Source: a bacterium | GTDB taxonomy: Bacteria; Desulfobacterota; GWC2-55-46; S146-80; JALXFI01 | DNA length: 5,885 bases | Assembly (NCBI GenBank): GCA_027069035.1 | Contig: JALXFI010000214.1 | Coordinates: 1-5,885, forward strand | Reading direction: 5' to 3' | Part shown: one piece after another, positions 1-5,885 of the stretch | Position numbering within the stretch: position 1 is the first letter of the stretch | How the letters are laid out: every line of letters begins with the position of its first letter | Position numbers and translations under genes: made by a program | Notes under the pieces: generated by a model | Seen by the model: only the letters and a program-made list of their open reading frames with translations | Database searches by the model: none | Told to the model about the DNA's origin: nothing

Positions 1-488
1 TTTGCCGATTCAAGGTCGCGGCCAAAGGGTTTTTCAATTACAAGACGCGTCCACCCGGCACTCTTATTCAATCCTGCTTTGCCAAGGTTCGTTATTGTTC
101 CGGGAAAGGCATTGGGAGGCATCGAGCGATAAAAGATGCGATTGCCGGAAAGCCCGTGTTCTTTTTCAAGCGCCTTTATCCGCAGGGCAAGATTTTTATA
201 ATCTTCCGGGCTGCCGCCGCCTATTGATTGATAATGCAGGCAACTCTCACACCAGTTTCCTGTGGTTTTACCGTTCTTTGTAAGGCCTGCATTTTTAAGG
301 GATTTTCGCGCAAGTTCTCTGAAAAGGTTGTCATCTATGTCCGCTTTTCTTGCAACACCGAGCGTTATACACCGGTTTTTTATGGTTCCCCTGACTGCAA
401 GATTATAAAGTGCAGGCAGGAGTTTCCTCTGCATAAGGTCGCCCGTCGCCCCCATAACCACAAAAAGGTGCTCTTCGGTATTTGCCAT
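1..488 (-). CDS. zwf: Glucose-6-phosphate 1-dehydrogenase, C-terminus cut off by the left window edge
   Basis: Oxidises glucose-6-phosphate to 6-phosphogluconolactone, the entry step of the oxidative pentose phosphate pathway. The frame runs open from ATG at 488 to the edge: 162 codons, about one third of the usual ~490–510. The N-terminal coenzyme domain starts with VVMGATGDLMQRKLLPALYNL (residues 10–30), the family's G-A-[ST]-G-D-L..RKL.PALY signature. GVAR places Arg47 where the Leuconostoc enzyme has Arg46, which contacts the 2'-phosphate of NADP, so NADP use is likely (inference). RIFYRSMPP at 117–125 matches the usual RIFYLSxPP, with Arg replacing Leu. EKPFGRDLESA at 152–162 is the substrate-binding signature, with Lys153. 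The start is set by AAGGAG within the end of gnd and a 2-nt gap after the gnd stop. Because the frame is open at the window edge and has no stop here, an ORF search limited to complete frames would miss it. A pgl gene often follows zwf but cannot be seen here. Confidence 0.95.
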   Translation of the reverse strand, partial: MANTEEHLFVVMGATGDLMQRKLLPALYNLAVRGTIKNRCITLGVARKADIDDNLFRELARKSLKNAGLTKNGKTTGNWCESCLHYQSIGGGSPEDYKNLALRIKALEKEHGLSGNRIFYRSMPPNAFPGTITNLGKAGLNKSAGWTRLVIEKPFGRDLESA

Positions 489-490
489 AC

Positions 491-1402
491 TTATTTCTCC
501 TTTTTGATCGCATGGCCGCCGAACTGCTGTCTCATTGCAGCAAGCAGCCTGTCCGAAAAAGACTCTTTGTCACGGGATCTGAGTCTCTGAAGGAGCGAAA
601 GGGTTATTACCGGCGCGGTTACATCAAGGTCTATTGCCTCGGATACCGTCCAGCGCCCTTCGCCCGAGTCGGAGACATACGGCGCTATTTTGCTTAAATC
701 CTGACTTTCTTCGAGCGCATTCGATATGAGATCAAGAAGCCATGAGCGCACTACACTGCCGTACCGCCAGACCTCGGCTATATTGTGAAGGTCAAGGTCA
801 AATTCTTTTTTCTGTTTCATTATTGCAAACCCCTCGGCATATGCCTGCATCATGCCGTACTCAATGCCGTTGTGTATCATCTTCACAAAATGGCCGGAGC
901 CGCTCGGCCCCATGTAACCCCATCCGGTATCGGGCGCAGGGGCAAGGGTTTCAAATATAGGATTAAGCCCTTCAACGGCCTCTTTTTCGCCTCCGACCAT
1001 CATGCTGTATCCTTCTCTTAAACCCCAGACACCTCCGCTTACCCCAACGTCTATAAACGCTATCCCTTTTTCTTTTTTAAGCATTTGAGAACGCCGCATA
1101 GAGTCCTTATAATTTGAATTGCCGCCGTCTATTATAATGTCTTTTGCAGAAAGGTTTGGCAGGAGAGACTCTATCGTTTGGTCAACCGCTTTGCCTGCCG
1201 GGACCATCATCCAGACAATCCTTGGCTGAGGAAGGTTTTCTGTAAGCTCTGGAATGGACTGCGCCTCAGCGGCTCCCTTTGATACAAGCCTGCCGCGCGC
1301 ATCCTTGTCGGGATCAAACCCTGTAACCTTGTGGCCGCCGTTAAGCAGGCGTTCCGCCATATTCCCGCCCATGCGTCCGAGACCGATCATGCCGATTTCC
1401 AT
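491..1402 (-). CDS. gnd: 6-phosphogluconate dehydrogenase (decarboxylating), short form
   Basis: Oxidises and decarboxylates 6-phosphogluconate to ribulose-5-phosphate plus CO2 in the cytoplasm. At 303 residues it belongs to the short GntZ/YqeC-like class, not the ~470-residue class that carries a long C-terminal extension. Rossmann motif GLGRMGGN at 7–14; VPAGKAVD near 67; DGGNS at 92–96; substrate-binding VSGGVWGLREG at 121–131; catalytic segment KMIHNGIE with Lys174, His177, Asn178 and Glu181; C-terminal DSGEGRWTV. The end of the second beta strand reads GFDPD, with Asp30 where NADP-specific members have an Asn-Arg-Thr type stretch. This predicts NAD preference, which is an inference. ATG start at 1402 has GGAGGG 8 nt upstream. 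The gene sits 18 nt after tal-pgi, and only 2 nt separate its stop from zwf. The related beta-hydroxyacid dehydrogenases are less likely given the VSGG...G.REG and KMIHNGIE sequences and the zwf neighbour. Confidence 0.95.
   Translation of the reverse strand: MEIGMIGLGRMGGNMAERLLNGGHKVTGFDPDKDARGRLVSKGAAEAQSIPELTENLPQPRIVWMMVPAGKAVDQTIESLLPNLSAKDIIIDGGNSNYKDSMRRSQMLKKEKGIAFIDVGVSGGVWGLREGYSMMVGGEKEAVEGLNPIFETLAPAPDTGWGYMGPSGSGHFVKMIHNGIEYGMMQAYAEGFAIMKQKKEFDLDLHNIAEVWRYGSVVRSWLLDLISNALEESQDLSKIAPYVSDSGEGRWTVSEAIDLDVTAPVITLSLLQRLRSRDKESFSDRLLAAMRQQFGGHAIKKEK
497..502 (-). promoter_or_regulatory. Ribosome binding site of zwf, inside the end of gnd
   Basis: AAGGAG on the minus strand lies in the last codons of gnd, 8 nt before the zwf ATG at 488. 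The gnd stop TAA (493–491) falls between it and the start, with only GT before the ATG. This arrangement suggests that ribosomes finishing gnd can restart on zwf, which is translational coupling (inference). Confidence 0.75.
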
Positions 1403-1407
1403 GGTAT

Positions 1408-1421
1408 AAACCCTCCGGTTT
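1408..1421 (-). promoter_or_regulatory. Ribosome binding site of gnd, within a small inverted repeat
   Basis: The minus strand reads AAACC-GGAG-GGTTT, followed by ATACC and the gnd ATG. GGAGGG (1416–1411) is a strong Shine-Dalgarno 8 nt from the start. It sits in the loop and on one arm of a possible 5-bp hairpin whose first base overlaps the tal-pgi stop codon. The binding site is secure. A regulatory role for so short a hairpin is doubtful. Confidence 0.7.
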
Positions 1422-4189
1422 TATTGAATCATGTTTATAGAATCTATTAATGCGTCAAGACCCGCAGATGCATTTTTGCCAAGCCCCACCCTTGCAACCT
1501 GTCTGCCCCTTTGCGTAAGTGCATGATAATCACCAAGCGACTGGGCATGTATAAGAGAATTAAAGGTATAATCCGTTTCAGGCACCGGCACTATATCAGC
1601 CGGATCGTCTATAAGTTGGAGAAAAATGCCGCTGTCAGGCCCGCCCTTATGTATCTGCCCGGTTGAGTGGAGAAACCGCGGACCGTATCCGAATGTGGTT
1701 GTAAGTTTAAAATGTTCCATTAGAAGGAGACGGATTAACTGTATCTTCTTCTCAACCTCTCTTGAAGGGGAAAGATAGGCCTGTATGCCAAGATAGGCAC
1801 CTCTTTTTGTATTTGTAAAGAGCTCTTTTAATGTGTCTCTTATCTCTTCTTTCTGTGTAATGGACATGGTGTCGTCGCCCACGTCTGATGAGGTTCTGTC
1901 CCCTGTTTTCCCTTCTTCCATAACCTCTTTAGCGAGTTTTTTTGCAAGCTGAACATCGGGCTGGTTAAAGGGGTGTATGCCAAGCGCTGCGCCTGCCGAG
2001 GCTACGGCGACCTCCCACCGGAAGATCTCCTGAGCCAGTTCATATTTGTCGTTAAGGCAGATATGTACAAGAGAAAAGCCATTATCTTTAATTTCATCAA
2101 TGTGTTTTTGTTGAGTCTTGTCATCATCGCTGTTAAGTGAGATATAGACAAACAGCCGGTCATCTCCATAATCCTTAGGCGGGCCGAGAGGTTCATCAAC
2201 TACCGGTATGATACCTTTGCCTTCCTTGCCGGTGCTCTCTGCGATGAGCTGTTCTATCCATGATGGAAATGCCGAAAGAGCCGGCGAGGTTAAAAAAGTT
2301 ACTTTGTCTTTTCCTCCGAGGGCAAGTTCGCCGAGGCATGCGCCGAGCCTCAGGCAGTGGCTGTCTTTTTCCTGTACGCAGAAGGCGCAGCCCTCCGACA
2401 TGATTTGCGCCTGATCAAGGAGCCTTGAAATGTCAACACCTATAAGTGCGGCAGGCACAAGGCCAAAGACACTGAGAGCGGAATATCTCCCGCCAACGTC
2501 CTGCGGCGCATGAAAGGTCTTTAAGAAATCCCTCTCTTCGGCAAGAGACTCAAGCGGTGTGCCCGGGTCCGTAATAGCCGCAAAGTGCCTGCCGGCCTGT
2601 GCTTTGTCTTCTCCAAACTTACTCCAGAAGTAACGGAAAAGAGAGAGGGTCTCAAGGGTTGTGCCTGACTTGCTTGAAACAAGAAACAAGGTGTTGTTAA
2701 GAGATACCCGTGCCTCAACTGCCCTTACCGCCGCAGGATGGGTGCTGTCGAGGACTGTAAGTTTAGGATAATCAGGGGCATTGCCAAAGGTGTGTTGAAA
2801 GACATAAGGCGCAAGGCTTGAACCTCCCATTCCAAGCAGAACGATATCCTTAACCCCCGAATCCTTTACCTTCTTTGCAAAGTCAGTAATGTTTTTAGCC
2901 TCTTCAGACATGGTTTCGGGCAGAGTCAGCCATCCAAGACGGTCGGTTATCTCAGGCTTAGGGGCAGTAAACCAGATGGTTGGGTCTTTTTTCCATAAAC
3001 GGCATGAAAACATCGTTGAATGCCATGTTTTAAGGCGCTTATCTACAGCGCTCTTTAGCCCGCCGAGGCTTAAACTCACTCTATCCGTTTTTTCAGCTAT
3101 AATAGCCAGCCTTTTCTCTTTAAGCGCCCCTGTAAGTTTATCATACGACGCCGAAAATGACGCAACACCGTCATCCTGAAGTTTTTGAGTTATCTTATCA
3201 AGGTTTATTCCAAGCCTTTTCAAGTTGTTTAAGGCCGCTTCTGCCTCTTCTAAACCTGTTTCTATTGATGGCCTTGCCGTGCCATGATCCTTAAAGGCGT
3301 TGAGTGTTGCGGGGGGAAGGGTATTTACGGTGTCTCTGCCGATAAGTCCCTCTACATAAAGGATATCCGAGTATTCAGGATTCTTTGTGCCCGTGCTTGC
3401 CCATAGGGGGCGCTGAACCCTTGCGCCTCTTTCTCTCATCGCAGCGAAATCACTGCCGTAAAAAATTTCTTTAAACCGTCTGTAAGCGGCCTTGGCATTT
3501 GCTGTTGCAATCCTGCCCCGAAGATTAAGGGTATCCGGAGTACCGAGCTCTTTAAGGGCGGCATCAACGGCCGTGTCCACCCTGCTTACAAAGAAGGAGG
3601 CAACGGAAGAGACCTTCCCCGGGAAGCGGCACTTTTTTAATCCCCTGATATATGCATGTGCAACGGCTTCATAATGGGACAATGAGAAGATCAAGGTTAC
3701 ATTTACATTTATACCATCCGAAATGAGCCTTTCAATGGCAGGAATGCCTTCTGTTGTTGCAGGCACCTTTATCATGATGTTGGGGCGGTCTATTGTCTGC
3801 CAGAGGCGGATGGCTTCCTTAACGGTTCCTTTGGTGTCATAGGCAAGATGGGGTGAGACCTCGATAGATACAAAACCGTCGCCGCCGCCGGTTTCATTAT
3901 ACACAGGTCTTAATATATCCGCCGCCATACGTATATCTTCAATGGCGAGCTCTTCAAAAAGTGTTTCCTCATTTCCCTTTGGGTCTGCTTCAATAAATGT
4001 CTCGATGTCGCTATCGTAATCGGAGCTTCCGGATATTGCCTTTTCAAAGATGGATGGGTTGCTTGTTACACCGCGCAGCCCGTCTTCTTCCACCATTCGT
4101 TTAAGCTCGCCTCCTTCAAGGAGGCTTCGCCGTATATAATCGAGCCATACCGACTGGCCTAAACTTTGTAAGTCCTTTAATTTGCTCAT
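1421..4189 (-). CDS. tal-pgi: Bifunctional transaldolase / glucose-6-phosphate isomerase fusion
   Basis: One 922-residue chain joins two cytoplasmic enzymes. Residues ~1–360 are transaldolase (three-carbon dihydroxyacetone transfer giving fructose-6-P): TSNPSIF at 42–48, Schiff-base Lys141 in IKVPATTEG, NVTLIF from 163, RVD at 203–205, WASTGTKNP at 263–271. Residues ~395–757 are the two SIS subdomains of phosphoglucose isomerase (fructose-6-P to glucose-6-P): GMGGSSLAP at 453–461, SSKSGTT at 505–511, GGRYS with Arg568, AESTGK with Glu651, and PFNQPDVQLAKK with Lys750. Arg568, Glu651 and Lys750 align by motif with the known catalytic Arg, Glu and Lys. About 150 further residues follow, with GYGPRFLHSTGQIHKGGP at 834–851. 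Such fusions are already known and annotated in several bacterial phyla; this one is intact. I chose the ATG at 4189 over an in-frame GTG at 4198 because the GTG lies inside the ribosome binding site. Gnd follows after 18 nt. Confidence 0.97.
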   Translation of the reverse strand: MSKLKDLQSLGQSVWLDYIRRSLLEGGELKRMVEEDGLRGVTSNPSIFEKAISGSSDYDSDIETFIEADPKGNEETLFEELAIEDIRMAADILRPVYNETGGGDGFVSIEVSPHLAYDTKGTVKEAIRLWQTIDRPNIMIKVPATTEGIPAIERLISDGINVNVTLIFSLSHYEAVAHAYIRGLKKCRFPGKVSSVASFFVSRVDTAVDAALKELGTPDTLNLRGRIATANAKAAYRRFKEIFYGSDFAAMRERGARVQRPLWASTGTKNPEYSDILYVEGLIGRDTVNTLPPATLNAFKDHGTARPSIETGLEEAEAALNNLKRLGINLDKITQKLQDDGVASFSASYDKLTGALKEKRLAIIAEKTDRVSLSLGGLKSAVDKRLKTWHSTMFSCRLWKKDPTIWFTAPKPEITDRLGWLTLPETMSEEAKNITDFAKKVKDSGVKDIVLLGMGGSSLAPYVFQHTFGNAPDYPKLTVLDSTHPAAVRAVEARVSLNNTLFLVSSKSGTTLETLSLFRYFWSKFGEDKAQAGRHFAAITDPGTPLESLAEERDFLKTFHAPQDVGGRYSALSVFGLVPAALIGVDISRLLDQAQIMSEGCAFCVQEKDSHCLRLGACLGELALGGKDKVTFLTSPALSAFPSWIEQLIAESTGKEGKGIIPVVDEPLGPPKDYGDDRLFVYISLNSDDDKTQQKHIDEIKDNGFSLVHICLNDKYELAQEIFRWEVAVASAGAALGIHPFNQPDVQLAKKLAKEVMEEGKTGDRTSSDVGDDTMSITQKEEIRDTLKELFTNTKRGAYLGIQAYLSPSREVEKKIQLIRLLLMEHFKLTTTFGYGPRFLHSTGQIHKGGPDSGIFLQLIDDPADIVPVPETDYTFNSLIHAQSLGDYHALTQRGRQVARVGLGKNASAGLDALIDSINMIQ

Positions 4190-4203
4190 ATTTATCACCT
4201 TTT
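4190..4203 (-). promoter_or_regulatory. Ribosome binding site of tal-pgi (decides the start)
   Basis: On the minus strand the sequence reads AAAAGGTGATAAATATG. The stretch AGGTGAT matches the 16S rRNA anti-Shine-Dalgarno complement and lies 4 nt before the ATG at 4189 (6 nt if counted from AGGTG). An in-frame GTG at 4198 would add Met-Ile-Asn to the protein, but that GTG is part of the Shine-Dalgarno itself and has no purine-rich site of its own beyond an A-run. The ATG is therefore the better start. Confidence 0.75.
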
Positions 4204-4216
4204 ATTTTTTTAAGAT

Positions 4217-5885
4217 TTATGTTTGAGCTTTAATCAACGAAGTCGCGGTTTCCAAGATATTGTTCAGATTAAAGCCGAGTTTTTCATACACTATGGGTCC
4301 TGGCGCCGATGCCCCAAAACGATCCAGTCCGATAATACGCCCACTGTCGCCCACATAGTCACGCCAACCGCGGCTTATGCCGGCCTCAATGGATATTTTA
4401 GGTGTTTGTGGCGGCAGTACTTCATCCTGGTAAGCTTTTGGCCGGCTGTCGAAAAGTTCCCATGACGGCATAGAGACTACACGGGTATCGATCCCTTTTT
4501 CACTGAGCGCCTTTTGTGCCGAAAGCGCAAGATGCACCTCGGAGCCGCTTGCTATAAGAATCAAATCAGGATTCTTGCCCTTTGACCCTGAAAGTATATA
4601 TGCGCCCTTTTCAACCCCGTTTTTTATAGGATATTTTTCCGTATCAAGTGTAGGAACGTTCTGTCTGGTAAGCACAAGCGCTACAGGTCCTTTGCTCTCT
4701 ACAGCTATTTGCCATGCCTGCGCTGTCTCATTCGCTTCTGCCGGACGAATTACGGTAAGACCCGGCACAGCCCTTAAAGACATAAGCTGTTCAACAGGCT
4801 GATGGGTCGGACCGTCTTCCCCAAGCGTGATGCTGTCGTGTGTAAAGACAAATATTATTTTTAGCTCCATAAGGGCTGCAAGGCGGATGGCCGGCCGCAT
4901 GTAATCGGAGAAGATAAAAAATGTTGCTCCAAAAGGTATGACGCCGCCGTGAAGCGCCATCCCGTTAAGGATTGCCCCCATTGCATGTTCCCGTACGCCA
5001 AAATGCAGGTTACGTTTGTCATACCGGTCTTTCTCAAAATCACCTCCATTTTTTATAAGCGTCTTTGTGGAAGGGGCAAGGTCTGCCGAACCGCCTATCA
5101 GTTCCGGGACATGTTCGGCGATCGCGTTTAAGACCTGACCTGACGACGCCCTTGTTGCAAGCCCTTTTGAATCGGGCGGGAAACACGGGACATCCCTATC
5201 CCAATCTCTGGGAAGTTCGCCCCTTTGAACCCTCTCCCATTCTCCGGCAAGTTGAGGCAGCTCTTCCGCCCATTTTTTCCTGTTTTCTTCCCATGTCCGC
5301 TCTTCTTTTATACCTTTATCTATGGCTTTTCTAAAGTGGTCAATGGCCTCTTCAGGCACGTAAAAATCCTTGTCTTCAGGCCATCCGTAGAATCTTTTAG
5401 CCCCGCGTATCTCTTCCTGTCCAAGGGGTTCGCCATGCGCGGATGCGGTGGACTGCTTGTTGGGCGCACCGTATCCTATACAACTTTTCACCGAGATAAA
5501 TGAAGGTTGGTTCTTTTCCGCCTTGGCCGTTTCAATAGCCTTGTTTACGGCATCAAGGTCGTTTGCATCCCCCACTTCCTGAGTATGCCAGCCGTAAGAT
5601 TTAAATCGTTCCGTTACGTTTTCGCTGAACGCGAGCGATGTAGAGCCTTCTATGGTGATCTGATTGTTATCGTATATCCATATCAGTTTTCCAAGTTTCA
5701 AATGACCGGCAATCGAGGCAGCCTCCTGTGACACCCCTTCCATAAGATCGCCGTCGCTACAAAGCACAAAGGTTGTGTGGTCAACTATCTTATGCCCGCC
5801 TTTATTGAAATGCGCCGCAAGATGAGTCTCACAGATTGCCATTCCCACGGAATTTCCGCACCCCTGTCCCAATGGGCCTGTAGTT
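4217..5885 (-). CDS. tkt: Transketolase, N-terminus cut off by the right window edge
   Basis: Thiamine-diphosphate (ThDP)-dependent cytoplasmic enzyme that moves two-carbon ketol units between sugar phosphates (xylulose-5-P with ribose-5-P or erythrose-4-P) in the non-oxidative pentose phosphate pathway. The frame is open at the edge. The first full codons read TTGPLGQG, a transketolase signature that lies about 110 residues into E. coli TktA, so the true start is outside the window. Numbering from that first Thr: the ThDP/metal motif SDGDLMEG starts at 43 and ends with DNN at 72–74; the pyrimidine-domain motif FGVREHAMG carries the expected catalytic Glu at 299; HDSITLGEDGPTHQP follows near 349; the C-terminal domain has ASGSEVHLAL near 445 and GLDRFGASAPGP near 519. 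All expected motifs are present and the frame is unbroken to the TAA. It is the most upstream gene seen; tal-pgi follows after 27 nt. The family is distinguished from DXP synthase by these motifs. Confidence 0.97.
   Translation of the reverse strand, partial: TTGPLGQGCGNSVGMAICETHLAAHFNKGGHKIVDHTTFVLCSDGDLMEGVSQEAASIAGHLKLGKLIWIYDNNQITIEGSTSLAFSENVTERFKSYGWHTQEVGDANDLDAVNKAIETAKAEKNQPSFISVKSCIGYGAPNKQSTASAHGEPLGQEEIRGAKRFYGWPEDKDFYVPEEAIDHFRKAIDKGIKEERTWEENRKKWAEELPQLAGEWERVQRGELPRDWDRDVPCFPPDSKGLATRASSGQVLNAIAEHVPELIGGSADLAPSTKTLIKNGGDFEKDRYDKRNLHFGVREHAMGAILNGMALHGGVIPFGATFFIFSDYMRPAIRLAALMELKIIFVFTHDSITLGEDGPTHQPVEQLMSLRAVPGLTVIRPAEANETAQAWQIAVESKGPVALVLTRQNVPTLDTEKYPIKNGVEKGAYILSGSKGKNPDLILIASGSEVHLALSAQKALSEKGIDTRVVSMPSWELFDSRPKAYQDEVLPPQTPKISIEAGISRGWRDYVGDSGRIIGLDRFGASAPGPIVYEKLGFNLNNILETATSLIKAQT

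Noticed and set aside
2..590. Plus-strand open frames of 93 and 120 codons opposite zwf and the end of gnd
   Set aside because: They are antisense shadows of genes with clear family motifs; their translations show no recognisable domain and are rich in Cys, Ser and Arg as expected of a wrong frame.
4199..4216. Run of seven A (minus strand) in the tkt/tal-pgi gap as a terminator tail or slippage site
   Set aside because: No stem precedes it, and it is A-rich rather than U-rich on the transcript, so it cannot be an intrinsic terminator in the direction of the operon; it is noncoding, so slippage would have no effect on a protein.
2208..5731. Many further plus-strand and off-frame minus-strand frames of 60–96 codons across tal-pgi and tkt
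   Set aside because: All lie wholly inside well-supported coding sequence, and none has a recognisable domain or motif.
5870..5872. TTG at 5872 as the start codon of the transketolase
   Set aside because: The frame is open upstream and the preceding codons read Thr-Thr-Gly-Pro, completing the conserved TTGPLGQG motif. This is the interior of a longer gene cut by the window edge.
1..5885. A hidden novel system such as a defence island, mobile element or CRISPR array
   Set aside because: Every stretch is accounted for by four intact or edge-cut core metabolic genes. I found no direct repeats, spacer pattern, transposase motif or attachment-like duplication.

Overview
The window is a piece of a bacterial central-carbon operon. 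All four genes are on the minus strand and in tight series, so transcription runs from the right edge to the left edge: transketolase (tkt, N-terminus cut off by the right edge), a transaldolase–glucose-6-phosphate isomerase fusion (tal-pgi), a short-form 6-phosphogluconate dehydrogenase (gnd), and glucose-6-phosphate dehydrogenase (zwf, cut off by the left edge). Gaps between genes are 27, 18 and 2 nt, each downstream gene has a good Shine-Dalgarno sequence, and nothing in the gaps looks like a promoter or a terminator. A single transcript that starts beyond position 5885 and continues past position 1 is the simplest reading.

Layout: 5885–4217 tkt (555 visible codons of an expected ~665); 4189–1421 tal-pgi (922 aa from the preferred ATG); 1402–491 gnd (303 aa); 488–1 zwf (162 visible codons of an expected ~490–510). 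There is no gene-free stretch longer than 30 nt. I saw no RNA gene, mobile element, CRISPR array or large repeat.

Together the genes form a pentose phosphate cycle. Zwf oxidises glucose-6-phosphate, Gnd decarboxylates 6-phosphogluconate to ribulose-5-phosphate, Tkt and the Tal half rearrange pentose phosphates to fructose-6-phosphate, and the Pgi half returns fructose-6-phosphate to glucose-6-phosphate for Zwf. 6-phosphogluconolactonase (pgl), ribose-5-phosphate isomerase and ribulose-phosphate epimerase are not in the window; pgl could lie just past the left edge.

The organism is a bacterium with roughly balanced base composition (judged by eye). The tal-pgi fusion with gnd and zwf neighbours is known from several phyla, so I cannot assign a taxon. 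The region is ordinary core metabolism. The points most worth a second look are the C-terminal extension of the Pgi half, with its own histidine-rich motif, and the apparent split in cofactor preference between Zwf (NADP-type) and Gnd (NAD-type).
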